This document shows positions 1 through 9,941 of a stretch of 64,000 nucleotides of DNA, piece by piece. The notes beneath the pieces are model-generated. The model did not search any database and had not been told where the DNA came from. It saw only the letters and a program-made list of their open reading frames with translations. The number at the start of each line of letters is the position of its first letter. Within the stretch, counting starts at the first letter, position 1. The translations under genes were made by a program, and so were the position numbers. This DNA is from Microvirga pudoricolor (GTDB taxonomy: Bacteria > Pseudomonadota > Alphaproteobacteria > Rhizobiales > Beijerinckiaceae). Location of the stretch: positions 992,001-1,056,000 of the forward strand of contig NZ_JAFEMB010000001.1 in assembly GCF_016892705.1 (NCBI RefSeq), in the 5' to 3' direction.

Positions 1-1013
<1,013 letters not shown>

Positions 1014-1038
1014 CGCGGGCCTCTTGCTTGAACTGAAC

Positions 1039-2223
1039 TTACTTGCGCTTGGAGCCGCCGACCTGCTCGTCCCAGAGACGGAAGGCAACGACCATCTGGT
1101 CCGGCTGGAGCGGCATCTCGATGGGATTGTTCGCGATGAGATCCGCGTATTCGGGGCGGCCGAACTCGTTGATGGCGTCCTGGCTTTCCTTCGGGGCCAT
1201 GGAGAGCGGAACGTCCTTCACGGCCGGGCCCGGATAGAAATAGCCCTCGTCGTAGGTGTAGGCCTGCTGCTCCTTGGTGAGAAGGAAGCTCATCAGGTCG
1301 AGCAGAACGGCGAGCTTCTCGTTCGGCAGGCCCTTGGGCACGCACATGTAGTGAGCGTCCGCCACCCAGTGGAAGCCCTTGAGCGCCGCGATCTTGGCTT
1401 CCTTCGGCACCACGCCGAGCACGCGCGGGTTGATGTCCCAGCCCGTGGTCGAGACCGTCATGTCGCGGGAACCCTCGCCGAGCTCCTTCATGACGGCGCC
1501 CGTGCCGGACGGGTAGTACTCGATGTATTGGCCCAGCTCCTTCAGGTAGGCCCAGGTCTTGTCCCAGCCCTTGGCGGGATCCTGCGGGTTGGAATCGCCC
1601 AGGATGTAGGGAAGGCCCATGATGAAGGTACGGCCGGGGCCGGAATTGGCCGGGCGCGCATAGATGAGGCGGTTCGGGTTGGCCTTGGCCCAGGCCAGGA
1701 GCTCCTCGGCGGTGGTCGGAACGGTCTTCACCTTGTCGGGCATGTACTCCAAGAGCGGCCCGGACGGGTAATAGGTCACCACCACGCCCTGCCCCTTGGC
1801 CAGGGTCTGCATCTTGGCGGCGGCCGGAAGGTAGATGTCGTCGAGCTTCGGCAGCGCGCCCGCATGGTTCGGCAGCAGCTCGACCCAGAGCTTCTGCTCG
1901 AGCCCGGCCGACAGCGCGTCCGTGCCGGTCAGGACGAGGTCGATGTCGACGCGGCCCGCATCCTGCTGGGCTTTCAGCTTGCCGGCGAGTTCCGGCGCCG
2001 GAGCCTTGGTGAAAGTGATGCGCGAGACGAGATTGGGCTTGGCCTTGCGGTAGTTCTCGATGGCCTTCTGGGTCAGGGCCAGGTTGCCGGCCACGTCGAT
2101 CACGCTGAGCGCGACGGGCTCCTTCGGAAGGGCCAGCTGCGCGAAGCTCGGGCCGCCGAGAGCCGCGAAGCCCGCGGCGCCGGCGGCACCGCCCACGAAG
2201 GTGCGTCTGGTGATGTTCGTCAT
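1039..2223 (-). CDS. ABC transporter substrate-binding protein, Tat-exported
   Basis: A periplasmic binding protein of 394 aa. The start was set at the ATG at 2223 because a strong Shine-Dalgarno (GAGGGAGGATATC) sits directly before it and the protein then begins with a twin-arginine signal (ITRRTFVGG, followed by an Ala/Gly-rich hydrophobic stretch and a cleavage-like PSFAQ). A longer reading from 2280 would bury this signal. The mature part resembles the PotD/iron-binding class of two-lobed extracellular solute-binding proteins. It is followed by its ATPase 25 bp downstream and lies 53 bp after uxaC, on the same strand. Tat export suggests folding before export. The ligand is unknown; the neighbourhood suggests a hexuronate-related compound, which is inference only. 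Confidence 0.88.
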   Translation of the reverse strand: MTNITRRTFVGGAAGAAGFAALGGPSFAQLALPKEPVALSVIDVAGNLALTQKAIENYRKAKPNLVSRITFTKAPAPELAGKLKAQQDAGRVDIDLVLTGTDALSAGLEQKLWVELLPNHAGALPKLDDIYLPAAAKMQTLAKGQGVVVTYYPSGPLLEYMPDKVKTVPTTAEELLAWAKANPNRLIYARPANSGPGRTFIMGLPYILGDSNPQDPAKGWDKTWAYLKELGQYIEYYPSGTGAVMKELGEGSRDMTVSTTGWDINPRVLGVVPKEAKIAALKGFHWVADAHYMCVPKGLPNEKLAVLLDLMSFLLTKEQQAYTYDEGYFYPGPAVKDVPLSMAPKESQDAINEFGRPEYADLIANNPIEMPLQPDQMVVAFRLWDEQVGGSKRK

Positions 2224-2276
2224 GATATCCTCCCTCAAATTCCCTGCGGCGCGGCTTCTGGTGCACGCGCCGGGGA

Positions 2277-3680
2277 TCAAAGCTTGTAGGCCTCTTTGGC
2301 GAGGCGATAGGCGAGATCGTAGGCCACCTCGTGCGCCTCATCTTCGTCGAGGCGATGGGTTGTCACAAGGCCCGCCAGATAGGCGCAGTCGACCCGGCGC
2401 GCGACGTCGTGACGGGCCGGAATGGACAGGTAGGCGCGGGTATCGTCGTTGAAGCCGACGGTGTTGTAGAAGCCCGCCGTCTCCGTGGTCAGCTCGCGGA
2501 AGCGCTTCATGCCCTCCGGGGCGTCGAAGAACCACCAGGCGGGACCGAGCTTGAGCGCCGGGTAATGGCCCGCCAGCGGCGCGAGTTCGCGGGAATAGCT
2601 CGTCTCGTCCAGGGTGAAGAGAATGACCGTCAGGTCGCGCTCGTTGCCGAACCGGTCGAGCAGCGGCTTGAGGGCTCCGACATACTCGGTCTGCGACGGG
2701 ATGTCGGCGCCCATGTCGCGGCCGAAGCGCTCGACGATGAAGCGGTTGTGGTTGCGGGACGATCCGGGATGGATCTGCATCACCATGCCGTCCTCGACGC
2801 TCATGGCAGCCATCTCGGTGAGCATCTGGGCCCGGAACAGCTCCGCGTCGGCCGCGCTCGCCTCGCCCTTCGACACCCGCCCGAACAGGGCCTCGGCCTC
2901 GTGCCGGGGCAGGTCCGCCGTGCGCGCGGTCGGGTGGCCGTGATCGGTGGAGGTGGCGCCGTAGGATCGGAAGAACGCCCGCCGCTTGCGATGCGCCTCC
3001 AGGTACCCGTCCCAGGTTGCGGTTTCGCAGCCGGTCAGCGCGCCGAAGCGGACGAGATTGTCGCGAAAACCCTGGAAGTCGGGATCGACCACAGGATCGG
3101 GCCGGTAGGCCGTGACCACGCGCCCGCCCCACCCCGATTGCCGGATCGTCTCGTGCGACTTCAGCTCGTCGAGCGGGCTCTCCGTCGTGGCGATCACCTC
3201 GATGTTGAAACGATCGAACAGGGCGCGGGGACGGAAGTCAGGCGTGCGCAGGGCCGCGTCGATCCGGTCGTAATAGGCGTCCGCCGTGACGGCCGACAGG
3301 CGCTCCTCGAAGCCGAACAGGGTCGCGAAGGTGTGGTCGAGCCAGGACCGGGTCGGGGTGCCGCGAAACAGGTGGTAATGGGACGCGAAAAGGCGCCAGA
3401 TCTTGCGCGGGTCGCGCTCCACAGCGCTGCCGTCCCGGGTCGGGATGCCGAGATCCTCCAGCTGGACTCCCTGGCTGTAGAGCATGCGGAAGATGTAATG
3501 GTCCGGGATCACGAACAGGGTCGCGGGGTCCGGGAACGCCTCGTTCTCGGCGTACCAGCGGGGATCCGTATGACCGTGGGGCGACACCAGGGGCAGATCG
3601 CGCACGCGCTCGTACAGGCGGCGCGCCACCGCGCGGGTGTCCCGATCAACGGGGAAGAGCCTGTCCTCGTGGATCAGCAT
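2277..3680 (-). CDS. uxaC: Glucuronate/galacturonate isomerase UxaC
   Basis: Uronate isomerase converts D-glucuronate to D-fructuronate and D-galacturonate to D-tagaturonate, the first step of hexuronate breakdown. Length is 467 aa from the ATG at 3680, matching the roughly 470 aa of the family, and the protein begins MLIHEDRLFP. The amidohydrolase-type metal motif HGH is at residues 35-37, and later segments (QIHPGSSRNHN, GPAWWFFD, FNDDTRAYLSIPARH) are characteristic of the family. The frame stays open to 3737, but that extension (MPSKQRCMARNE) is not family-like and its start codon lies inside an inverted repeat. It is divergent from the GntR-family regulator and followed by the transporter genes. 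Confidence 0.95.
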   Translation of the reverse strand: MLIHEDRLFPVDRDTRAVARRLYERVRDLPLVSPHGHTDPRWYAENEAFPDPATLFVIPDHYIFRMLYSQGVQLEDLGIPTRDGSAVERDPRKIWRLFASHYHLFRGTPTRSWLDHTFATLFGFEERLSAVTADAYYDRIDAALRTPDFRPRALFDRFNIEVIATTESPLDELKSHETIRQSGWGGRVVTAYRPDPVVDPDFQGFRDNLVRFGALTGCETATWDGYLEAHRKRRAFFRSYGATSTDHGHPTARTADLPRHEAEALFGRVSKGEASAADAELFRAQMLTEMAAMSVEDGMVMQIHPGSSRNHNRFIVERFGRDMGADIPSQTEYVGALKPLLDRFGNERDLTVILFTLDETSYSRELAPLAGHYPALKLGPAWWFFDAPEGMKRFRELTTETAGFYNTVGFNDDTRAYLSIPARHDVARRVDCAYLAGLVTTHRLDEDEAHEVAYDLAYRLAKEAYKL

Positions 3681-3732
3681 CGTGGCGAAACTCCCTGGCG
3701 GCTCATTCCGGGCCATGCATCTTTGTTTGGAC

Positions 3733-3745
3733 GGCATCTAATGCC
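3733..3745. promoter_or_regulatory. Inverted repeat GGCAT-CTA-ATGCC upstream of uxaC
   Basis: A perfect 5-bp inverted repeat with a 3-bp spacer lies 53 bp upstream of the chosen uxaC start, in the 133-bp divergent region between uxaC and the GntR regulator. It has the same 5-3-5 geometry as the TGGTA repeat 53 bp further along, but a different sequence. It could be a second operator half or a chance palindrome. Confidence 0.4.
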
Positions 3746-3797
3746 ATTGTCGAAGACCTTAGAGATCCGATCCTTTCTTTGCAACAGTAGACTAGTA

Positions 3798-3810
3798 TGG
3801 TAGAGTACCA
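3798..3810. promoter_or_regulatory. Putative GntR/UxuR-type operator TGGTA-GAG-TACCA
   Basis: A perfect 5-bp inverted repeat with a 3-bp spacer ends 3 bp before the ATG of the GntR regulator. The half-site TGGTA/TACCA matches the core of operators known for the related FCD regulators UxuR and ExuR of enterobacteria (TGGTATACCA core). Placed here it would cover the start of the regulator gene and suit autoregulation plus control of the divergent uxaC operon. The palindrome is seen directly; binding is inferred. Confidence 0.6.
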
Positions 3811-3813
3811 CTT

Positions 3814-4533
3814 ATGACTGAGAAGCCCCTCGTCCGATTGCAGCAGACCAGCGAGCCCATGGCCCGACGCGTGACCGACGCGCTGCGCCAAGCCATCGTC
3901 GAGATGCAGCTGCGGCCGGGCGAGATGCTGTCTGAGCAGGACCTCGCCACGCGGCTCGGCGTGAGCCGGTCGCCAGTGCGGGAGGCGTTCATCAAACTGA
4001 GCCAAGCCGGGCTGGTGCGGGTCCTGCCCCAGCGAGGCACCCAGGTGGTCAAGATCTCGCGCGCCGCCGTGGAAGACGCCCGCTTCATCCGCGAGGCCGT
4101 GGAATGCGCCGTGGTGCGGGAGGCGGCCCAGCGGGCGACGCCCACCATGATCGCGGCCCTCAGCGACAGCCTCGCGCGCCAGAAGCGGGGCCAGCGCGAC
4201 CATTCCAGCAACGCGTTCCTGGCGCTGGACGAGGAGTTCCACCGCCTGCTCTCGGAGACGGCGGGCCGGCCGGCCGCCTGGGAGATGATCCAGGACGCCA
4301 AGCCCCAAATGGACCGGGTGCGCTTCCTCGACATGACCCAGGCCACGCCCCGCCACATCGTGCTGGCGCAGCATGTGGTAATCGTGGAGGCCATCAAGGC
4401 CCGCGACCCGGGAGCGGCCGAGGCCGCCATGCGCCAACATTTGAGCGAAATCCTGCGCTCTCTGCCGCAGCTGGCCTTGCAGCATCCCGATCTCTTCGAA
4501 CCGGAGCCGGAACCTGCGGCCCTGAGCGCCTGA
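3814..4533 (+). CDS. GntR family transcriptional regulator, FadR/FCD subfamily
   Basis: A 239-aa cytoplasmic DNA-binding regulator. The N-terminal winged helix-turn-helix spans about residues 16-80, with the recognition segment VSRSPVREAFIKL at 50-62. An all-helical FCD ligand-binding domain follows at about 85-215, containing the usual acidic/histidine metal-site pattern (DEEFHRLL, later QHLSEI). Members of this group bind sugar acids and other small carboxylates. It is transcribed away from uxaC and towards the altronate dehydratase, so it is the likely hexuronate-responsive repressor of both arms. No clear Shine-Dalgarno precedes the ATG at 3814, and the putative operator ends 3 bp before it; a start at the internal ATG at 3859 is an alternative. 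Confidence 0.92.
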   Translation: MTEKPLVRLQQTSEPMARRVTDALRQAIVEMQLRPGEMLSEQDLATRLGVSRSPVREAFIKLSQAGLVRVLPQRGTQVVKISRAAVEDARFIREAVECAVVREAAQRATPTMIAALSDSLARQKRGQRDHSSNAFLALDEEFHRLLSETAGRPAAWEMIQDAKPQMDRVRFLDMTQATPRHIVLAQHVVIVEAIKARDPGAAEAAMRQHLSEILRSLPQLALQHPDLFEPEPEPAALSA

Positions 4534-4541
4534 ACGAACGC

Positions 4542-4584
4542 GCCCCCGGCCTCTCGGGGGCAAGCCGGGCGACGCCTTCCCGGC
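4542..4584 (+). terminator. Two consecutive hairpins between the GntR gene and uxaA
   Basis: GCCCCCG (4542-4548) pairs with CGGGGGC (4555-4561) over a 6-nt loop. GCCGGG (4564-4569) then pairs with CCCGGC (4579-4584) over a 9-nt loop. There is no T-tract. The pair occupies most of the 60-bp gap, so it could lower read-through or stabilise one side of the transcript. Both stems are exact. Confidence 0.5.
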
Positions 4585-4593
4585 AGGTAGGAA

Positions 4594-6132
4594 ATGGACA
4601 TGTTGGACAAGCCCAATCTCAATCCCCGCGTCGTCCGCCTCCACGCGGCCGATAACCTCGTGGTGGCGGTCGATCCGATCAACCCCGGCTCCGTCGTGGG
4701 AGGCGTCACGGCTCTCGCCCGGGTGCCGCGCGGCCACAAGATGGCGACGGCGCCGATCGCCGAGGGCGAGCCCATCCTGAAGTTCGGCCAAATCATCGGC
4801 TTCGCCGCGAAGGCAATTCCGCCTGGGGATTGGCTGCACGAGCACAACGTGGTGATGCACGACTTCGCCCGCGACTACCACTTCGCCGAGGATTCCAAGC
4901 CGGAAGAGATTCTTCCCCTGGAAGCCCGCGCCACCTTCGAGGGCTTCCGCCGCCAGAACGGCAAGGTGGGCACCCGCAATTATCTGGCGGTGCTGACCTC
5001 CGTGAACTGCTCCGCCACGGTCGCGCGCATCATCGCCCGCGAGATCGAGCGCTCGGGCATGCTGGACGATTATCCCAACATCGACGGCGTCATCCCGCTG
5101 GTGCACGGCACGGGCTGCGCCATGGACAACAAGGGCGAGGGATACGAGATCCTCAAGCGCACCCAATGGGGCTATGCGGCCAACCCCAACATGGCGGGCG
5201 TGCTCATGGTGGGCCTCGGCTGCGAGGTGTTCCAGATCGGGCGCTGGAAGGAAGCCTACAACATCGCCGAGAGCGATACCTTCCGGTCCATGACGATCCA
5301 GGACACGGGCGGCACGAAGAAGACCGTGGAGGCGGGCATCGCGGCCATCCGCGACATGCTGCCGGCCGCCAACCGGTTCACCCGCGAGACGGTGCCGGCC
5401 TCCGAGCTGATGCTGGCGCTGCAATGCGGCGGCTCGGACGGCTATTCCGGCATTACGGCCAACCCGGCTTTGGGCGCGGCCGTCGACCTCCTGGTGAAGC
5501 ACGGCGGCACCGCGGTCCTGTCCGAGACCCCGGAGATCTACGGCGCCGAGCACCTGCTTACCCGCCGGGCCGCCACCCGCGAGGTGGGCGAGAAGCTCGT
5601 GGGCATGATCAAGTGGTGGGAGGATTACACCGCCCGCAACCACGGCGAGATGAACAACAACCCCTCTCCCGGCAACAAGGCGGGCGGGCTGACCACCATC
5701 CTGGAGAAGTCCCTGGGCGCGGCCGCCAAGGGCGGCACCACCACGATGACGGGCGTCTACCACTACGCCGAGCCCGTGACCGAGAAGGGCTTCGTGTTCA
5801 TGGATACCCCCGGCTACGACCCCGTGGCTGCCACGGGCCAGGTGGCGGGCGGCTCCAACGTGCTGTGCTTCACCACGGGGCGCGGCTCGGCCTATGGCTG
5901 CAAGCCCACGCCTTCCATCAAGCTCGCCACCAACAGCGAGATGTACCGCCGCATGATCGACGACATGGACATCAATTGCGGCGACATCCTCGAGGGCGTG
6001 TCGATCGAGGAGAAGGGCCGGGAGATCTTCGACGTGATCCTGCGGGTCGCCTCGGGCGAGCGCTCCAAATCGGAGGAGCTGGGCTACGGCGACGCGGAAT
6101 TCGTGCCCTGGCAGGTTGGGGCGACGATGTAG
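4594..6132 (+). CDS. uxaA: Altronate dehydratase family protein (UxaA/GarD family)
   Basis: Altronate dehydratase removes water from D-altronate to give 2-keto-3-deoxy-D-gluconate. The 512-aa protein has an N-terminal SAF domain (about residues 12-90, with RGHKMA and the LHEHN segment) and a C-terminal UxaA/GarD catalytic domain (about 115-505). The catalytic domain contains GTGCAMDN, LQCGGSDGYSGITANP, NPSPGNKAGG and TTGRGSAYG. The LHEHN and GAEHLL segments look closer to UxaA than to the related galactarate dehydratase GarD, and uxaC is nearby, so UxaA is preferred; GarD-type substrates cannot be excluded. The start at 4594 has a good ribosome site (AGGTAGGAA) immediately upstream. The gene lies between the GntR regulator and an SDR. 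Confidence 0.88.
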   Translation: MDMLDKPNLNPRVVRLHAADNLVVAVDPINPGSVVGGVTALARVPRGHKMATAPIAEGEPILKFGQIIGFAAKAIPPGDWLHEHNVVMHDFARDYHFAEDSKPEEILPLEARATFEGFRRQNGKVGTRNYLAVLTSVNCSATVARIIAREIERSGMLDDYPNIDGVIPLVHGTGCAMDNKGEGYEILKRTQWGYAANPNMAGVLMVGLGCEVFQIGRWKEAYNIAESDTFRSMTIQDTGGTKKTVEAGIAAIRDMLPAANRFTRETVPASELMLALQCGGSDGYSGITANPALGAAVDLLVKHGGTAVLSETPEIYGAEHLLTRRAATREVGEKLVGMIKWWEDYTARNHGEMNNNPSPGNKAGGLTTILEKSLGAAAKGGTTTMTGVYHYAEPVTEKGFVFMDTPGYDPVAATGQVAGGSNVLCFTTGRGSAYGCKPTPSIKLATNSEMYRRMIDDMDINCGDILEGVSIEEKGREIFDVILRVASGERSKSEELGYGDAEFVPWQVGATM

Positions 6133-6136
6133 GGCG

Positions 6137-6180
6137 CCGCCATGGAAGGGGCGTCGCGCTTGTCCCTCCGCCCCTGGCGG
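6137..6180 (+). terminator. Two-part hairpin after uxaA
   Basis: Just after the uxaA stop, CCGCCA (6137-6142) pairs with TGGCGG (6175-6180), and inside it GGGGCG (6148-6153) pairs with CGCCCC (6169-6174), with a short bulge on the left arm. There is no T-run, so it may terminate only partly before the SDR gene, which starts 54 bp later. Confidence 0.45.
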
Positions 6181-6233
6181 ACGGGCGCACGCGTCCTATC
6201 TCGGCCCCAGGCCCTTCCCTACGGAAAACCACG

Positions 6234-7097
6234 ATGACCGACCACACCTCCCCCGCTCATCCCGCCCTCGCGCCCGGCCAGGTGGCCGTCATCACGGGAG
6301 CGGCGAGCGGCATCGGCAGGGCGGCGGCCCTGCGGTTCGCCGGGATGGGCCTGAAGGTCGTGCTGGCGGACCTTCCGGGGCCGGCGCTGCAGGAGGCCGC
6401 CGAGGCGGTCTCCGGCCGGGCGCGGGGCGGGGTCGCCGACATCCGCGCCGTGCCCACCGACGTCTCGCGTTTCGAGACCTTGGAGCGGCTGCGGCAGGAG
6501 GCCTACGACGCGTTCGGGGCCGTTCACGTCCTCATGAACAATGCGGGCATCCAGCCCAATCCGGGCTCGACCTTCAAGAACCTCGACGGGTGGCGCACCC
6601 TGCTCGACGTCAATCTCTGGGGCGTGATCCACGGCGTCCACGCCTTCGTGCCCGCCATGCTGGCTCAGGGGACGCCGGGCCTGATCGTGAATACGGGTTC
6701 GAAGCAAGGCATCACCACCCCGCCCGGCAACGCGGCCTACAACGTCTCGAAGGCGGGCGTGAAAGCCTACACGGAGGCGCTGGCGCACGAGCTGCGCAAC
6801 ACCCCCGGCTCCCGGCTGGCCGCCCATCTCCTGATCCCGGGCTTCACCCATACGGGCCTGACGGGCACGTCCGAGAAGCCGGACGCGGCCTGGACGGCGG
6901 ACCAGGTCGTCGGCTTCATGCTGGAGCGGCTGTCGGAGGGCGACTTCTACATTCTCTGTCCGGACAACGACGTGTCCCGCGCCACCGACGAGCGGCGGAT
7001 GCAATGGGCCGTCGACGACATCATCAGGAACAGGCCCGCCCTCTCGCGCTGGCACCCCGATTTCAAGGACGCCTTCGAGCGCTTCATGGCCGGGTAG
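6234..7097 (+). CDS. SDR family NAD(P)-dependent oxidoreductase
   Basis: A classical short-chain dehydrogenase of 287 aa. The Rossmann glycine motif TGAASGIG is at residues 21-28 and the NNAG motif at about 102-105. The catalytic S156, Y169 and K173 keep the S-x12-Y-x3-K spacing. A C-terminal extension of some 30 residues follows the usual core. The start at 6234 was chosen because the Rossmann fold begins right after it; the open frame upstream overlaps uxaA in another frame. Its place after uxaA suggests it acts on a sugar acid, possibly reducing tagaturonate or fructuronate in place of UxaB/UxuB, which are absent from the window. That role is inference. Confidence 0.88.
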   Translation: MTDHTSPAHPALAPGQVAVITGAASGIGRAAALRFAGMGLKVVLADLPGPALQEAAEAVSGRARGGVADIRAVPTDVSRFETLERLRQEAYDAFGAVHVLMNNAGIQPNPGSTFKNLDGWRTLLDVNLWGVIHGVHAFVPAMLAQGTPGLIVNTGSKQGITTPPGNAAYNVSKAGVKAYTEALAHELRNTPGSRLAAHLLIPGFTHTGLTGTSEKPDAAWTADQVVGFMLERLSEGDFYILCPDNDVSRATDERRMQWAVDDIIRNRPALSRWHPDFKDAFERFMAG

Positions 7098-7135
7098 GCA
7101 CCGGCCCGATCGGAAAGCGGTTGCTCCTCGGCGGA

Positions 7136-7555
7136 TCACTCGCCCGATGGGGTGCGCTTGCGCCCGGCAGGGGCTTTGGCCACGGGAGATTCATCGACCG
7201 GTGTCTTCGGGATCGGGGCCAGTTCCTGGGGAGCGGGCTTGCGGCCCCCGGGCTTCTTGGATGCCGGTCCCTTTCCGGCCGGACCCTTCCCGGCCGGCTT
7301 CTTGGCGGCGCGGCCCACCTTCGGGGCAACCATCCCGGCGGCGTCGACCGCAGTCTGCGTTTCCTCGTGGATCGAGGGCGAGGCCGGGCCCGAAGAAGCG
7401 GGCGCCGAGGACGCCAGTTCGCCGCCCGCCATCGCTCCGATGACCTCGAGGCTGGCCTTCAGCCAATGTTCGTCGGCCCTGCCGTGGACCCGGCCGTCCT
7501 GCTCCCAGAGCTCGTAGGCCCTCTCGCGGATCTTGTCTTCAAGGCTTCTGGTCAT
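7136..7555 (-). CDS. DUF2934 domain-containing protein
   Basis: A 139-aa protein whose first 35 residues carry the DUF2934 signature (RERAYELWEQDGRVHGRADEHW), a short domain common in alphaproteobacteria and of unknown function. The remainder is low-complexity, rich in Ala, Pro, Lys and Gly, with GPAGKGPA-type repeats, so it is probably disordered and basic. There is no signal peptide or membrane segment. In other genomes this domain is often found beside glycogen/trehalose genes (from memory, unchecked), and here it is divergent from glgX. Start ATG at 7555. Confidence 0.85.
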   Translation of the reverse strand: MTRSLEDKIRERAYELWEQDGRVHGRADEHWLKASLEVIGAMAGGELASSAPASSGPASPSIHEETQTAVDAAGMVAPKVGRAAKKPAGKGPAGKGPASKKPGGRKPAPQELAPIPKTPVDESPVAKAPAGRKRTPSGE

Positions 7556-7835
7556 CTCTTATCCTCAAGCGGCGCTGCGGTAGGGTACGGATCGGTGCGG
7601 GAGCTTGTCCGTGACGGATTTAGGGAGAGTTCCATCGTCGGGAATAGCCAGGGTTGGAGAATCATCGCACGGGTCGTTCGCGCCTGCATCAAGATTTGCG
7701 CAACCGGTGGAACACGGCGCAAGCTTGAGTGTTGAGAAATCGCTCGTTCCCACCATGACTCGCCTCCATGCCGCCCTTCCCGGCAAAGGCGCCCTCACCC
7801 CATCCTCACCCCGCTTCCTTGGATCGACAGCCAGC

Positions 7836-9941
7836 ATGTACAGGATCACCGAAGGTTCCCCGTTGCCACTCGGAGCGAGCTGGGATGGAAAGGGCGTCAA
7901 CTTCGCCCTGTTCTCGGCTCATGCCACGAAGGTGGAGCTTTGCCTTTTCGATCCGCTCGGGCGTCGGGAACTCGAACGCCTCTCCCTGCCGGAGCGCACG
8001 GATCAGGTCTGGCACGGTCATATCGAAGGTCTGCGGCCGGGACAGCTCTACGGCTATCGGGTGCATGGGCCTTACGATCCGCGCAACGGGCACCGGTTCA
8101 ATCCCCACAAGCTCCTGATCGACCCCTATGCGGGTCAGCTCCAGGGCCGCATCCGCTGGCACGATGCCCTCTTCGGCTACCGTCTCGGCTCGCAGCGCGG
8201 CGACCTCACTTTCGACCGGCGCGACAGCGCCCCGATGATGCCCAAATGCGTGGTGGAGGACCCGGCCTATCACTGGGGCGACGACCGCGCCCCCCGCAAC
8301 AACTGGATCGACACGACCATCTACGAGGCCCATGTGAAGGGCCTGACGGCCCTGCACCCGGACGTGCCGCCCCAGAACCGCGGATCCTTCGCGGCGCTGG
8401 GCCATCCGGCGGTGATCGACCACCTTGTGAAGCTCGGCATCACCACCATCGAGCTGATGCCGGTCCACGCCTTCTCCGACGACCGTTTCCTGGTCGAGAA
8501 GGGCCTGCGCAACTATTGGGGTTACTCGACCCTGGCGTTCTTCGCGCCGGAGCCGAAATATCTCGGCGAGGCGGGCGCGCTCGGGTTCAAGCAGGCGATC
8601 CGCTCCCTGCACGATGCGGGCATCGAGGTCATCCTCGACGTGGTCTACAACCACACCGCCGAAGGCAATCATCTCGGGCCGACGCTCTCCTTCCGGGGCA
8701 TCGACAACGCGAGCTATTACAAGCTCACGCCCGACAATCCGCGCTTCTGCTGGGACGCCACCGGCACCGGCAACACGCTCGACCTCGACAACATCCGCGT
8801 GCTCCAGATGGTGATGGATTCCCTGCGCCACTGGGTCGAGGACTACCACATCGACGGGTTCCGGTTCGACCTGGCCTCGACGCTCGCGCGCGAGCCCTAC
8901 CAGTTCTCGAACCGGGCGGGCTTCCTGCGGGCGGTCGGCCAGGATCCGGTCCTGAGCAAGGTGAAGCTCATCGCGGAGCCCTGGGACGTGGGCGAGGGCG
9001 GATACCGGGTCGGCGGCTTCCCGCCGGGCTGGAGCGAATGGAACGACCAGTTCCGCGACACGGTGCGGGCCTTCTGGCGCGGCGATCCGGACCAGCTGCC
9101 GAAGCTCACCCAGGTGATGACCGGCTCCCGCGAGATCTACGAGCCGTCGGGCCGCCACCCCTGGGCCTCCATCAACTTCATCGCGGCCCATGACGGCTTC
9201 ACCCTGCAGGACCTCGTCAGCTACAACGATCGCCACAACGAGGCCAACGGCGAGGACAACAACGACGGCCACAGCCATAACCTGTCCTGGAACTGCGGAG
9301 CGGAGGGCGAGACGGACGATCCCGAGATCCTGGCCCTGCGGGCCCGGCAGAAGCGAAACTTCCTGGCCACCGTCTTCCTCTCCCAGGGCGTTCCGATGCT
9401 GCTCATGGGCGACGAGATGTCCCGCAGCCAGGGTGGCAACAACAACGCCTATGCGCAGGACAACGAGATTAGCTGGTTCAACTGGGATGAGGCCCAGAAG
9501 ACCGACCCGGATCTTTTCGAATTCTCCTGCCACCTGATCGCCCTGCGCCGCGATCACGACGCCTTCCGCCGCCGCGCCTACCTGACCGGCGCCACGATGG
9601 AGTCGAACGGCCTCAAGGACGTCTATTGGCTCGCGCCCGAAGGCCGGGAGATGACCACCGAGGATTGGGGCGACGGCCTGCGCCGCACCTTCGGCATGCA
9701 GATCGGCAACGATGCGAAGGACGGCGAGCGCTTCCTGGTGCTCCTGAACGCGGCACCCGTGCCCGTCGAGTTTCGCCTGCCTGCGGATTTCCCCCAGGGT
9801 GACTGGGTGCAGGTCTTCGACACCGGCCTGCCGGAGGGACTGGTCCGCAAGGACGCCGCCACCCTCGCGCCGGGCGGAACATTCCATCTCGATTCCCGTT
9901 CGCTGGTGCTGTTTCAGCATCGTAAGGGGGACGCGCCATGA
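7836..9941 (+). CDS. glgX: Glycogen debranching enzyme GlgX
   Basis: GlgX (TreX-type) hydrolyses alpha-1,6 branches of glycogen or limit dextrin. From the ATG at 7836 the protein is 701 aa and starts MYRITEGSPLPLGASWDG, where family members usually begin; in-frame ATG at 7755 and TTG at 7605 give poorly conserved extensions. An N-terminal CBM48 domain (about 10-100) precedes the GH13 barrel, with nucleophile D345 in GFRFD, acid E381 in IAEPWD and D453 in AAHDGF. It is the first gene of a tightly coupled set glgX-treZ-malQ::treY; its stop overlaps the treZ start (ATGA). The products feed TreY and TreZ for trehalose, or MalQ. Confidence 0.95.
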   Translation: MYRITEGSPLPLGASWDGKGVNFALFSAHATKVELCLFDPLGRRELERLSLPERTDQVWHGHIEGLRPGQLYGYRVHGPYDPRNGHRFNPHKLLIDPYAGQLQGRIRWHDALFGYRLGSQRGDLTFDRRDSAPMMPKCVVEDPAYHWGDDRAPRNNWIDTTIYEAHVKGLTALHPDVPPQNRGSFAALGHPAVIDHLVKLGITTIELMPVHAFSDDRFLVEKGLRNYWGYSTLAFFAPEPKYLGEAGALGFKQAIRSLHDAGIEVILDVVYNHTAEGNHLGPTLSFRGIDNASYYKLTPDNPRFCWDATGTGNTLDLDNIRVLQMVMDSLRHWVEDYHIDGFRFDLASTLAREPYQFSNRAGFLRAVGQDPVLSKVKLIAEPWDVGEGGYRVGGFPPGWSEWNDQFRDTVRAFWRGDPDQLPKLTQVMTGSREIYEPSGRHPWASINFIAAHDGFTLQDLVSYNDRHNEANGEDNNDGHSHNLSWNCGAEGETDDPEILALRARQKRNFLATVFLSQGVPMLLMGDEMSRSQGGNNNAYAQDNEISWFNWDEAQKTDPDLFEFSCHLIALRRDHDAFRRRAYLTGATMESNGLKDVYWLAPEGREMTTEDWGDGLRRTFGMQIGNDAKDGERFLVLLNAAPVPVEFRLPADFPQGDWVQVFDTGLPEGLVRKDAATLAPGGTFHLDSRSLVLFQHRKGDAP

